14,612 bases of DNA, from assembly GCA_025929655.1 (NCBI GenBank), contig JAICPV010000012.1, positions 1 through 14,612 on the forward strand, given 5' to 3'. Below the pieces are notes generated by a model that was not told the origin of the DNA, ran no database searches, and saw only the letters and a program-made list of their open reading frames with translations. Shown one piece after another: positions 1 to 8,831 of the stretch; within the stretch, counting starts at the first letter, position 1, and every line of letters starts with the position of its first letter. Position numbers and translations under genes: made by a program. Origin of the DNA: Pyrinomonadaceae bacterium (lineage in GTDB: Bacteria > Acidobacteriota > Blastocatellia > Pyrinomonadales > Pyrinomonadaceae).

Positions 1-1774
1 AGTTTCGATATCCCTTCGCGTTGACAACGTATTCTCCGACGGACGGGTTATCGGTGATGGTGAATGCCCACATATCGGCCTGACCTTCGTTGAGAGCGCT
101 GCCCTCGGAACCTTCAAGTCCAGCGATCGGGCTCGTGGTGGAGTGCATCCCTTCGTGGTAGGGAACCGTGCCCTCGAGAGCCAGATCATTGAAAAGGAAA
201 CCGTGGCCGTAGACCGTTGGGTTTACTACTGCAGGCGATTTGGTCTGCGTTACTTCCTCGATGATCGATGTCAGGTTGATCGAAACGGCATTGTCCAGGC
301 CAAGCGCCATCTGGACGAAATCGGGGTGCGTCGGATCGGGAAGTATCCCGGCTCTCAAGTCGAGCACCATATAGATGTTCGGGATATGAACCGAGCCGGG
401 CATCGGAAGTGTCCTTCCAGGATAGTCGTCCGGGAACGCGCCGCCGCCAAACTGAGTGTTGTCACCCGCAACGTGGAGATAATCAACGTACTCCATCAAG
501 TAGGTCAGGAAGAAGAACGCGTTGATCTCGTCCTGATGTTCTGCCGGTTCGGCGAATTGGTCCACCTCGTTGGTTCGAGCTTCCAAAGCCGTCGGGTTAT
601 CGACGCGGAAATGCCATGTACCGAGAGCTGCCTGGCCAAACGGCTGCTGCGTCGCGAGCGCGTTCGTTACCGCCGCATGCGGGCCGGTCAAAACGCCCTG
701 AACGCCTGTCACGCGGTTCGACGGATTGAATTTACGCAGCGTCACACGTTCCTGGCCGCAAGGTGCCGGGCCGAGCGGCCCCTGACATGTGCTGATAATG
801 CTGTTGTTTTTCAGATTGTCGTCGATCTGCGGATACTTCGGATAGATGTCCGCCGTTTCGGCGCCGGGGACGGTCGCGCCCGGAGCGGTCTGGAAATTGA
901 CATGGTCCTTTCGCGCGACGGTCTCACCCGTATGGGCATCGATCGACACGGCATAAAGTCCAAAAGGATTGGTGGAGAATTTCGGAACCTTCCAAACGAG
1001 GCGGAAACTGTCCGCGGTCGGGTAGATCGCCAATTGCGGCTGGAGGTCGCGTATCGCCGCAGCCTGCTGCGAAAGATGGTCGAATCCCGGCTGCAATAAA
1101 GTCTGGGCATTTCCGGGGAGATTTACGCTGAACTGCGCAAGGTCGGCATCGGCTTTTGCTTTCGCTTGTTCCGCGGAGAGAGACGGCGCGGTATTGACCG
1201 AAACGTTTCGAAAATGCGGGCCAGATGCCATGATCACCTGTTTGCTGGCGTTCATAACTAGACCGACGCCGCCATTTTGGACCGGGATACCATTGAACGT
1301 CTGTTGAAATCGAATGAGATAACCGCCGCCTGCCTGCCGTTCGCTGAAGACACGGAGGTTGTTCATATCGGCGATCCCGAAAAGTCCCGCGTTTTGCGCC
1401 AGGAAAGCGCGTCCGGCTTCTTCCGGCGTACCGGAATGTGCGGCGCTCGCGAAGTCGTAGATCACATCCGGCGAGCCGCCGAAATCGTTCCATCTCGCCG
1501 TCATATTCGTCGCGTTTGTCGATGACTTTAACGCGTTCAGCGCCGAGAGCTGTTCGCTCGTGGCAAGGCGCGCGTTCGGCAGATTCACCGACTCGTTAAG
1601 GTCAAAGTCGGGTGCCGGCCGGTCGTACATTCTCTTGAGCGCATCGGCTTGCGACGCCGCCTTTTGGGTGCTCGCCGGCTGCCACACGTAAAAAACGGCG
1701 GCCGCGAGAACTACCAACACCGCAGCAAGCCGCAGTCTAAAGTAAATCTTCGATCTCCCTGATTCGTTCTTCAT
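1..1774 (-). CDS. M36 (fungalysin-type) zinc metalloprotease, 5' part; C-terminus beyond the left edge
   Basis: The minus frame is open from ATG at 1774 to the window edge (591 codons seen). The start is preceded by GGGGGA, a good ribosome binding site. Residues 1-13 are basic and about 14-30 hydrophobic (LAAVLVVLAAAVFYV), so the protein is exported or membrane-anchored. Residues about 115-185 (AFLAQNAGLFGI, then IRFQQTFNGIPVQNGGVGLV) look like the FTP propeptide domain of thermolysin/fungalysin proteases. HEGMH at residues 540-544 is the HExxH zinc site (ligands H540 and H544, general base E541). NEGQAD at 562-567 supplies the probable third ligand, E563, matching the GEGxxD motif of M36. 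Family knowledge predicts a secreted zymogen activated by propeptide removal. The gene lies 133 bp downstream of the S8 protease on the same strand, so read-through is possible; no CTCAAG-type promoter was seen before it. The domains after the active site are outside the window. Confidence 0.85.
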   Translation of the reverse strand, partial: MKNESGRSKIYFRLRLAAVLVVLAAAVFYVWQPASTQKAASQADALKRMYDRPAPDFDLNESVNLPNARLATSEQLSALNALKSSTNATNMTARWNDFGGSPDVIYDFASAAHSGTPEEAGRAFLAQNAGLFGIADMNNLRVFSERQAGGGYLIRFQQTFNGIPVQNGGVGLVMNASKQVIMASGPHFRNVSVNTAPSLSAEQAKAKADADLAQFSVNLPGNAQTLLQPGFDHLSQQAAAIRDLQPQLAIYPTADSFRLVWKVPKFSTNPFGLYAVSIDAHTGETVARKDHVNFQTAPGATVPGAETADIYPKYPQIDDNLKNNSIISTCQGPLGPAPCGQERVTLRKFNPSNRVTGVQGVLTGPHAAVTNALATQQPFGQAALGTWHFRVDNPTALEARTNEVDQFAEPAEHQDEINAFFFLTYLMEYVDYLHVAGDNTQFGGGAFPDDYPGRTLPMPGSVHIPNIYMVLDLRAGILPDPTHPDFVQMALGLDNAVSINLTSIIEEVTQTKSPAVVNPTVYGHGFLFNDLALEGTVPYHEGMHSTTSPIAGLEGSEGSALNEGQADMWAFTITDNPSVGEYVVNAKGYRN

Positions 1775-1827
1775 TTTTTCCCCCAATTGATTCGTTTGAA
1801 CTTAAAAAAACTTTGTGAAAAGGAGCA

Positions 1828-1866
1828 CGGGGCCCGTTGTGTTACGAACGGAAGTTTTGGGCCCCG
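1828..1866 (-). terminator. 8-bp inverted repeat after the S8 protease gene, possible weak terminator or attenuator
   Basis: CGGGGCCC (1828-1835) and GGGCCCCG (1859-1866) are perfect complements around a 23-nt loop. They lie 42 nt past the S8 stop codon and 54 nt before the M36 start codon. On the minus strand a T-rich run follows only after about 18 nt (plus-strand A-run 1804-1810), so this is not a textbook intrinsic terminator. It could terminate the S8 transcript or attenuate read-through into the M36 gene. Confidence 0.35.
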
Positions 1867-1907
1867 CGCCCTCTCTCGCCCCATGCCCCCGCCTGGAGCG
1901 ATAATCG

Positions 1908-4496
1908 TTAGCCGCCGATAATGAACAGCGCGCGATATTTCAATAGCCTGTCCGCCAGGCCCGAACGTGTCATTGTCGTCGCCGGTTCGAACCTCGGTCC
2001 CGGGATCGCTATGAATTGGCCCGGAGCGATCTGCCGCACCTCGGCCGGGAACGCTTCGAAGATCCCCTTGTTGATCGCTATCTGGACGTAACCGCGAAGC
2101 GCCGACGGGATCTGTGCATTGTCGGACAATGCCGTACCGCCGACAGTTACGGTAGTTCCGGCGAGTGCCCGCGCCTGCGCGTCATGCCCGAGTGCCTTGA
2201 CAAGGGCCACCGCCACGTCGAGCCTGTTCACCGATCCGCCGGGGTTGAATGTCGCGCCGCTTGCGGTGACCATGCCCTTGGAAACGAAATCGAAATCGCG
2301 AAGCGTGGAGCCGTTCGCCGTTACCGCTTCAGCTATCGCTGCGACATCGCCGGAAACATCGCCAAACCTCGGCGCGGCACCAACCGACTGTCGCAGGCTC
2401 GTGCTGAGCAAAAGCGAATTCGAAAAATCTTCGCGGGTGACGACCGCATCGGGCCGGAAACTCCCGTCGGCAAATGTATCGATGAGTCGGTTCTTCAGAG
2501 CGGCTTCGATAGTGGGCCTCTGAGCGTGATCCGCAATGTCCGCGATCGGCGGAATGATGAACTTGACCTGCGTGATGGTTCCGTCTGCAGGCCCGGGAGG
2601 CGACAGCTGTGACGGTGACGCTACCCCTGGGACGGCGGTTAGGCCGCTTGCACCTCGAACCTCGATCCTCCATGGCCCGGGCATCGGAAACGGAACGATT
2701 ATTTGCCGCTTGTCTGTATCGATCACCGGATACGGAATTCCGGTTGGCCCATAAGCCTTACCGGTGGGATCGTACGCACGAATAACGACCAGATTGCCCG
2801 TATCTTCGTCCGCGATCGTGTCGACGGTTCCAAAAATGTCAAGCACGTCCATGCCGGGTTCAACATTGAAAGCAAATGAATTAGTCGAGCCTGCTCCTGA
2901 AACCGTCGGACTGTAATCGATATGGAACGGAATTACCGGAGGCCTTTCCTCGCCGAACGCCGCATTGTATGTCTGGTCCTGACGGCTCTTGTAACTGCGC
3001 GAGCGGTTGAAAACTTTATCGACCGCAGCGTAAGCGTTAATGTGGCCGGCACCGACCTCCCATTCTTCGCGGCCCGCCATCCGACTCGCCGTCTCCTTTA
3101 AGATCTCCTTGATCTCGTCCGGGGTCAGCGTCGGGTCTGCATCCAGCATCAATGCCACGACGCCGGCAGCGAACGGAGTCGCCATCGACGTGCCGTGGAT
3201 CATCGTGTAGAAGGGAATATGGTTCTCCTGAAGCTCCGCGTCGCTCGTATTGCCGTTCGCGACCAGATTCGTGATCGACCGCGTCGAGACCATGTTGAAC
3301 GTGAATTTACCGGCATTGACCTCCCAGCCGCGGCCGTCGCCCGGAGCAGTGATGGTCGGAGCATTGAAGTCGTCAAGCTCCGTTTCGTTCGAGAGACGTT
3401 CCGCGCGCGGTACGCCGCGTGATGAAAATATCGCAAGGTCGCCTTCCTTATTGCTCGCAGCCACGCCGATCACCCACGGAGCCTGCGCCAGCGGGTTGTA
3501 AGTGTCGCGGAGTGCATCATTTCCGCCTGCGAAGAGTACCGTCATGTTCCGCTGGTACGCCATCAGGCTGGAGCGGTTCAAAGGATTGTTCGGGTTAAAG
3601 CCTGCTTCGGACGTGCTGTAGGAATTGGAAACGATGCGGATCTTGTACCGGTCCTGGTTTGCCAAACCCCACTCCCAGGCGGCAAGTCCGTTGATGATAT
3701 AAAGCCCGGCGCCAAGGCCGGCACCGATCAGCTTCACGCCCGGAGCGACGCCCTGATAAAGGCCACCCGACCGAAGGCCGGTGCCACCAAGAATCCCGGC
3801 ACAGTGCGTACCGTGCCCGACTGTCTGATCGGTGTTTGGAACGTTTTCGACCGTCAAATGCGGCGTAAAGCCGTTCAGGGCGACGATCACATTGCCGTTC
3901 CCCGCCGGCGTGACGGCCTGTACGTTTTGGACGACCTTAGGACCGAACTGGAGATCGCCGTGCGTCGCGTCGATGCCGGAATCGATGACGAGGGCACTGA
4001 AATCGCCTGCGCCGGAAACCGGCATGCCGCCGTTCCGGATATGAAAAGCGCTGGTCGTCTGAACACGATCGACGCCGCTGAGCGTCCGTGCCTGGTGAAT
4101 ATTCAGGTTTAGCGAATCATTCGACCAAACGGATGCGACCTCGGGATTCCCCGCCAGCGCTCTGACCTGGCCGGCCGTCATCGGCTGTGCGACCATGCCG
4201 AGCGTCGGATATGTCAGCCCGCCGGTGATGCCGATCCCCCGAAGCAGGTTCAAATGCGAATCCTTCAATCCGGACGTCGTGTTAAACGACACGATCGCTG
4301 TCCCGACCGGTGCATCGTCGCCGAGAGCTCCGATCTGCGCGGCGAACGACGGGCTCAGCTTAGCGGCGTTTGCGATCGGGGCCGCCTTCACCCGTGAAAC
4401 GCCGATGTCACGCAAAAATAATATATTGCCGGCCAACGCTACGACCGCCAGCGAAACAAACAACTTTCTGAGGTCCTTTCTGATATGTGTTCTCAC
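1908..4496 (-). CDS. Secreted S8 (subtilisin-like) serine protease with three C-terminal SLH-like repeats
   Basis: The 862-residue protein starts at a GTG (4494-4496) with AGGAG (4506-4510) nine bases upstream. The N-terminus is basic and then hydrophobic (about residues 12-28), a signal peptide. Residues about 65-128 resemble an I9-type inhibitor propeptide. The S8 catalytic domain spans about 165-495, with Asp172 (VIDSGID), His228 (GHGTHCAG), oxyanion Asn326 (AGGND) and Ser437 (HGTSMATP), so the triad is complete. A roughly 50-residue stretch precedes the serine motif. Residues about 525-620 look like a beta-sandwich (PPC-like). Residues about 648-697, 708-770 and 790-855 are SLH-like; the first is clearest (DTFADGSFRPDAVVTRED). 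SLH repeats usually anchor proteins to cell-wall or envelope polysaccharide, so a surface location is inferred. A CTCAAG-box promoter lies upstream. It is a paralogue of the protease at 9918-12914 but lacks its octapeptide array. Confidence 0.92.
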   Translation of the reverse strand: MRTHIRKDLRKLFVSLAVVALAGNILFLRDIGVSRVKAAPIANAAKLSPSFAAQIGALGDDAPVGTAIVSFNTTSGLKDSHLNLLRGIGITGGLTYPTLGMVAQPMTAGQVRALAGNPEVASVWSNDSLNLNIHQARTLSGVDRVQTTSAFHIRNGGMPVSGAGDFSALVIDSGIDATHGDLQFGPKVVQNVQAVTPAGNGNVIVALNGFTPHLTVENVPNTDQTVGHGTHCAGILGGTGLRSGGLYQGVAPGVKLIGAGLGAGLYIINGLAAWEWGLANQDRYKIRIVSNSYSTSEAGFNPNNPLNRSSLMAYQRNMTVLFAGGNDALRDTYNPLAQAPWVIGVAASNKEGDLAIFSSRGVPRAERLSNETELDDFNAPTITAPGDGRGWEVNAGKFTFNMVSTRSITNLVANGNTSDAELQENHIPFYTMIHGTSMATPFAAGVVALMLDADPTLTPDEIKEILKETASRMAGREEWEVGAGHINAYAAVDKVFNRSRSYKSRQDQTYNAAFGEERPPVIPFHIDYSPTVSGAGSTNSFAFNVEPGMDVLDIFGTVDTIADEDTGNLVVIRAYDPTGKAYGPTGIPYPVIDTDKRQIIVPFPMPGPWRIEVRGASGLTAVPGVASPSQLSPPGPADGTITQVKFIIPPIADIADHAQRPTIEAALKNRLIDTFADGSFRPDAVVTREDFSNSLLLSTSLRQSVGAAPRFGDVSGDVAAIAEAVTANGSTLRDFDFVSKGMVTASGATFNPGGSVNRLDVAVALVKALGHDAQARALAGTTVTVGGTALSDNAQIPSALRGYVQIAINKGIFEAFPAEVRQIAPGQFIAIPGPRFEPATTMTRSGLADRLLKYRALFIIGG

Positions 4497-4542
4497 GGCC
4501 CGATTCTCCTTGCAAATTGATATTCAAAATCCTTTGCCGACC

Positions 4543-4607
4543 AGAATAAGGAAAAGGCTTTGAGAAATACTTGAGAGCCGATTTACAGGGGTTGAGGGAA
4601 ACTTGAG
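4543..4607 (-). promoter_or_regulatory. Predicted SARP-type operator/promoter of the S8/SLH protease gene, four CTCAA boxes
   Basis: Read on the minus strand, CTCAA boxes begin at 4607, 4596, 4575 and 4564. They form two pairs, each with an 11-bp pitch, and the pairs are 32 bp apart. The proximal pair contains TCTCAAGTATTTCTCAA (4576-4560), identical to 17 bp upstream of the gene at 8967. Exactly 10 nt after the last hexamer box (ending at 4559) lies TATTCT (4548-4543), a -10-like hexamer. The predicted transcript start near 4536 leaves a leader of about 40 nt that includes the AGGAG. The arrangement follows the known SARP pattern. Binding by the regulator at 4726-7980 is inferred. Confidence 0.65.
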
Positions 4608-4692
4608 AAAGCGGTGACTAGTGAAAAGCGGAGAGTCTCCCGAAGCCGCGCACATCGAAACGCGCTCATTAGCTACGAAACAGGAAATTCAG

Positions 4693-4716
4693 AAAACGCG
4701 GCCCCGAAACCGGCCG
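4693..4716 (-). terminator. Possible intrinsic terminator after the STAND/SARP regulator gene
   Basis: CGGCC (4699-4703) and GGCCG (4712-4716) form a 5-bp GC stem with an 8-nt loop, starting 10 nt past the TGA of the regulator gene. On the minus strand TTTT (4696-4693) follows after two bases. On the plus strand a TCTTTTTC run follows (4717-4724), so it could act in either direction. The stem is short, so efficiency is uncertain. Confidence 0.4.
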
Positions 4717-4725
4717 TCTTTTTCT

Positions 4726-7700
4726 TCATTTTAAAAGCTCGGCGGCAACGCGGCGGGTTTCGGCGGAGGGGTTAACGCCGAGGTCGGTTTTGAGCAGCAG
4801 CTGCATGGCTTCGTAGTGTTTTTTGACCGCCGCCGGCTTGCCCTGGGCGCCGTAGATCTTGAGGATGAGGCGGTGGATATCTTCGCGGTACGGGTCGACC
4901 GTAAGGGTTTCTTCGGCGTATTTCTTTGCCGAAGCTAGTCGTTTTTCCGCAAGTTCCAACTTCGCCAAGGCAGAAGTCACCCGGCCGAATTGTTCGGAAT
5001 AGAAGTTTCGCCGCTCGTCGGCCCAGTCCTCGTAGATCCCTTCCATGAACTCTCCACGGTAACAGCGGTGCGCATTTTCCAACGCAGAGCGCAGACGCTC
5101 GTTGTCCTTTTCGCGTTTCGCAACCTCGGCGTCGGCGAAGTGTCGGTCAAACTCTTCCGTATCGATCATGAAGGTAAGTTCAGGATTCAATTGATAACCA
5201 CCATCGCGGAACACAATGAAATTCTGCTTGAACGGCTGGCGGCTGTTCAACGCTTTTCGGATATGCGAGATGGTCGGATGGAAATTCTTCTCGATTATTG
5301 CCGGGTCATCGTCGGGCCAGAAAGTGTCGATAAGGATGTCTTTTGGTACCCGGCGGTGTTTGCTGGTGGCGATGAAGCAAAAGATGTCGCGGGAGCGCCG
5401 GGTGGTCCATGCGTCCGGAGCGAACGGTTTCGAAGGGTCACGGAAGACCTCAACCGGCCCAAGTACATTGACGGTGAGGTCCGTTAACTGAACCGCCGTT
5501 TCCGTCGGGGGCGGACGAAGTTCCGCCGGCGGCCGGTCGGCGGTCAGCTCTTCGGAAAGATCGAACGGAAGGCGCTCGGCGATCTCCTCTATTCTGAAAA
5601 TATCCGGCCGGCGGCGTATCTGCTGCCTCAGCCAATGGTCGTAATCGTACCGCGCCGAAAGATCGAGCACCCGGTTGACGTACGGGATCGCCGACGCCGG
5701 TTTGTCCGGATCCAACACGATCTCCGCCATAAGCATGGAAGCAAGACATTCGTCATAAAAATGGTTTTCCTGATGGAAAAGGTCGGTCAGCGCATGCACC
5801 CGTTCCGCCAAACCGTCCTTTCGGTTTTCCGCAAGATCGATCTGCGCCTGACAAAGGCGAGCGATATTTGCGCCCAGCAAATTCCCCTGAGACTCACGCT
5901 GGTCGATCAGCTTCGTGATCAGGGAACGGGCCAGTTTGGTGTTTCCCTGCATCAGGTAAAACCGGGCCCGCTCTTCGTTAAGCTCGCGCGAGGCTATGTT
6001 CACCTCGGCATCTTCGTATGCTTTGAGAGAACGTTCGTAATATTCCTCGGCGTGCGAAGCGTCCCCGCTTTCGCGGTAGTAGTTGCCGTACGCCTCGAAA
6101 ACCTCCGCGAGCAGCGACCGCATGCCGAAAAGCTGGCAAAGTTCGAGCGAGCGTTCAAGGTGCTTTTCCGCATCGGCGAATTCGCCCCGATACAGGTGCA
6201 GCCGCGAGACGTTGAGGTGGCCGATCGCCTCCTGCGGTAGCGGACGGTCCTCGGAGGCGTTGCGGAAGATCCTTCGAAACCATTCAAGGGCCGCGCCGAA
6301 ATCTCCGCGGAACCCGGCCGGCAGCGCCAGATTGTGCATGATCAGCCGAATGTATTTGTGATTTGCCTGCTGCTCGGCAAGCTCTAGTGCGAAGCGGAAC
6401 TGCTGCTCCGCTTCCGGCCATTTTCCTTCGCTGATGAGGCAAAGGCCACGGGTGTTCGCGCACTTTACCGCCGTTTCGCTCGATCGGTCGGCGAGTTTTT
6501 CCGCCTGGCCGAGAAGTTCAAGCGCTTCGCTCAGGTTCCCGCGCCTGCGCGCGAGGCTTGCCAGCGAATGAAGAGCGTCCGCTTCGCCCGCCGCATCTCC
6601 CCCGGCCCGGAGCGACCGCACCGCAGTGCGAAGAAGCGTGCTCGAACGCTCCATCTCCCCGCGAATCCGCGCAACCTCCGCCAAATGGAGCAGCGAGCGT
6701 GGATGCATCTCGAGCGCCGATATCGGGATACGTTCGGCATAAAGTCTTAGCATTTCGTTCGCCCCCGCGCCAAGCCATTCGTTTCCATGCTGCGCGATCA
6801 GCTCCGCCGCGAGATCGAATTCTTCCGCATCCAAAAGGAAAGGAACCGCCTTTTCCCAATGCCCCTTGGCAACAAAAGAGCTGGCTATCTTGGACTGTTC
6901 GGCGGCTACGGCATTTTTCCCGATCTCGGACCGAAGGCGGCGCCGCAGGAAATCACGAAAAAGCGGATGGAACCGGTATTCTTCAGAACCGAGAGCGTCC
7001 CCCGCCGCGGTAAGAAAGACGTTGTTCTGTGCGAGCACCGGCAGCATCGCCGAGCAACGCAGATCGGGGAACAGAGAACTGCAGTCGTCCAGGGGCATCG
7101 ATTCGAGAAGCGAAAGATGCAGCAAAAGGTTTTGAGTCGCCTCCGGTTCCCGAGAGAAGACCTCTTCCGCGAAATAATCGAAAATATCCTTTTCCGACTG
7201 GCGTAGGGCGTTCAACAGGTCGAGCTTTCTGGATCCATCCGCAGAATTAAGGTCCTGCTCGGCGACCTGACGCACAAGTTGGAGCGCGGTGATCCACCCA
7301 TGGGTGCGTTTGCGATACTCGGAAAGTTCGTCGTCGCCGAGGTCGACATTCAGCGTGGACCGGAAAAGCTCCTTGACCTCGCCGTCCGTGAAAAGAAGTT
7401 CGTCTCGTGTGATGACGTTCACGGTCGCCTGCATTCTGCGCTTAATGATCGCCAAAGGCGGGAGGTCCCGGGTTGTGATCATCAGATGGACCAGATCGGA
7501 CGAATATTGGATCAGCCGGTCGACCAGCCGGTGCACGATCGTATCGCGGCCGATGTGATGGTAATCGTCCAGGACCAGAATGAAGGGCTGCTCGATGGAT
7601 TCGAGTATCTCGTTGATCAAAAGGTCGGCGGCACGCTCGGGAAATTCAAGAAACTCTTCGCCCGCTTCCGACAAATACGGCAAAAGTGTTTCGCCGAACC

Positions 7701-7980
7701 CGGGGGCAAATTCGCGTATGCCAAAAGCAACGTACGAAAGAAAGGCTGCGGGGTCCGCGTCGGTGTGGTCCATCTGGTACCAAACGAACGGCCGATTTTG
7801 GGAACGGAGAAAGCCCGCCACGAGTGTCGTTTTCCCGCAGCCGGCATCGGCGGCGATCATCGTGACCGGGGCGTCGAGGTTCGCTTCGATTTTTTGGGTG
7901 AGACGGGGCCGTTCCAGAAGGTCGGAACCCGTCCTGGGAGGCAAAAGCTTCGTGCGAAGGAAAAAGTTCGGCCGCAGCAT
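4726..7980 (-). CDS. MalT-like STAND ATPase / TPR / SARP-BTAD transcriptional activator
   Basis: The protein has 1084 residues. The ATG at 7980 is the first usable start after an in-frame TAA 24 bp upstream; no strong Shine-Dalgarno is visible. Residues 1-330 form a MalT-like NTPase: KLLPPR and LLERPRL near the N-terminus, Walker A AGCGKTT (46-52), Walker B FILVLDD (133-139), a TTRDLPPL sensor (169-176) and HGWITALQL (227-235). Residues about 350-800 are helical repeats of TPR type (for example ALHSLASLARRRGNLSEALE). From residue 835 a winged-helix domain begins (LTVNVLGPVEVF, FWPDDDPAIIEKNFHPTISH, wing GGYQL), followed by a BTAD domain to the end (about 940-1084). Family knowledge says such proteins oligomerise on ligand and ATP and bind 11-bp-spaced direct repeats. 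The gene lies 50 bp after the lone P-loop gene, probably in one operon. The likely targets are the CTCAAG-box promoters in this window. The ligand is unknown. Confidence 0.9.
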   Translation of the reverse strand: MLRPNFFLRTKLLPPRTGSDLLERPRLTQKIEANLDAPVTMIAADAGCGKTTLVAGFLRSQNRPFVWYQMDHTDADPAAFLSYVAFGIREFAPGFGETLLPYLSEAGEEFLEFPERAADLLINEILESIEQPFILVLDDYHHIGRDTIVHRLVDRLIQYSSDLVHLMITTRDLPPLAIIKRRMQATVNVITRDELLFTDGEVKELFRSTLNVDLGDDELSEYRKRTHGWITALQLVRQVAEQDLNSADGSRKLDLLNALRQSEKDIFDYFAEEVFSREPEATQNLLLHLSLLESMPLDDCSSLFPDLRCSAMLPVLAQNNVFLTAAGDALGSEEYRFHPLFRDFLRRRLRSEIGKNAVAAEQSKIASSFVAKGHWEKAVPFLLDAEEFDLAAELIAQHGNEWLGAGANEMLRLYAERIPISALEMHPRSLLHLAEVARIRGEMERSSTLLRTAVRSLRAGGDAAGEADALHSLASLARRRGNLSEALELLGQAEKLADRSSETAVKCANTRGLCLISEGKWPEAEQQFRFALELAEQQANHKYIRLIMHNLALPAGFRGDFGAALEWFRRIFRNASEDRPLPQEAIGHLNVSRLHLYRGEFADAEKHLERSLELCQLFGMRSLLAEVFEAYGNYYRESGDASHAEEYYERSLKAYEDAEVNIASRELNEERARFYLMQGNTKLARSLITKLIDQRESQGNLLGANIARLCQAQIDLAENRKDGLAERVHALTDLFHQENHFYDECLASMLMAEIVLDPDKPASAIPYVNRVLDLSARYDYDHWLRQQIRRRPDIFRIEEIAERLPFDLSEELTADRPPAELRPPPTETAVQLTDLTVNVLGPVEVFRDPSKPFAPDAWTTRRSRDIFCFIATSKHRRVPKDILIDTFWPDDDPAIIEKNFHPTISHIRKALNSRQPFKQNFIVFRDGGYQLNPELTFMIDTEEFDRHFADAEVAKREKDNERLRSALENAHRCYRGEFMEGIYEDWADERRNFYSEQFGRVTSALAKLELAEKRLASAKKYAEETLTVDPYREDIHRLILKIYGAQGKPAAVKKHYEAMQLLLKTDLGVNPSAETRRVAAELLK

Positions 7981-8030
7981 CTTGGGTGAATCGCGTCGCC
8001 GTAATTATCGCACAAGAAAAGACCTCGGGC

Positions 8031-8822
8031 CTATTCCATGGCGGCTTCGGCGAAACGAAGCATGTGCGAGACCTTTCCGAAACAATTTTGATGGGCGACC
8101 GGCACAAGCTCTTCGGGAAAGCCGTTTTTTCTAAACAGTTCAGCCGTTTCCGATTCATCGAAGGCGAATACCTTTTCCTCGATCAAATTGATGAACTGCT
8201 TCGACCGCATCCGCCAGAGCGGAAATGGAGGCTTGCTCCTCGAGATGAATATCACGTGGCCGGGCCTCGGTATCGCGGGCAGCAAGAGCTCGAAAAATTC
8301 GCGAAACCATGGGGTGTCGAAAACATAATGAACGTTATCAAAGACGATCAGCTCCCGCCGGCCGCGTTCCGATGCGAACAAGAGATCGACGAACTTGGAG
8401 ATGTCCTTTGCCTCAGGCCGTTCGATCAGCTCCTCCGACGGCCGCCGTTTGCGGCTTGAGGCATTGCCGCGGATCGCTGCCAATGTCGAATTTGCGAAAG
8501 TAGCCCAGTGAATGTCGGGCGGCTCCAGTGAATTCCAGGCGACCCGGGAGCGTCGGCTGACGAAAGTAGCCACAGCTGCTGTTTTTCCTGTACCGGAGCG
8601 TCCGCAAACCACCGTCGCGGGGAATTGCTCAATCGAATTACGCAACGCTTCCTCCACCCTCGGGCGGTCGATCCCGCCTTCGTGATCGGGTATCCGAAGT
8701 TTCTGACGCGGAACATGCAGAAGCGGGAACGAAGTACCGGTGTCCTGCGACGAACTGCTTTGGAAACTCTCGGTCCCGGAAACTGTATCGAAAGGATCGT
8801 AAGGAAGAAATGACATTGTCAT
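8031..8822 (-). CDS. Stand-alone P-loop NTPase domain, MalT/STAND-like
   Basis: The protein has 263 residues. Walker A is GRSGTGKT (74-81). The Walker B-like strand LIVFDNVH (158-165) has Asn163 where the downstream regulator has a second Asp. ISRSKPPFPLWRMRSKQ matches the regulator's TTRDLPPLAIIKRRMQ; DESETAELF matches its DGEVKELF; IDRPRVEEAL matches LERPRLTQKI. The protein therefore looks like only the ATPase part of a MalT-like protein, with no TPR or DNA-binding domain, plus a Ser/Thr-rich N-terminus of about 35 residues. It is the first gene of the probable operon with the SARP regulator (50-bp gap). Two starts are possible, ATG 8822 or ATG 8816, neither with a Shine-Dalgarno; the predicted promoter puts transcription start only a few bases upstream. 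It may be a partner or modulator of the regulator (inference). A degraded duplicate is the alternative. Confidence 0.75.
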   Translation of the reverse strand: MTMSFLPYDPFDTVSGTESFQSSSSQDTGTSFPLLHVPRQKLRIPDHEGGIDRPRVEEALRNSIEQFPATVVCGRSGTGKTAAVATFVSRRSRVAWNSLEPPDIHWATFANSTLAAIRGNASSRKRRPSEELIERPEAKDISKFVDLLFASERGRRELIVFDNVHYVFDTPWFREFFELLLPAIPRPGHVIFISRSKPPFPLWRMRSKQFINLIEEKVFAFDESETAELFRKNGFPEELVPVAHQNCFGKVSHMLRFAEAAME

Positions 8823-8831
8823 ACCGCTGAC

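Noticed and set aside
143..1099. Long plus-strand open frame of 318 codons
   Set aside because: It is antisense to the M36 protease, whose minus frame carries a propeptide, signal sequence, ribosome binding site and zinc motif. The plus-strand translation shows no recognisable domain.
1775..1907. Search for a CTCAAG-box promoter before the M36 gene
   Set aside because: Only a single TTCAAA (1800-1795) is present, with no partner 11 bp away, so regulon membership is not claimed.
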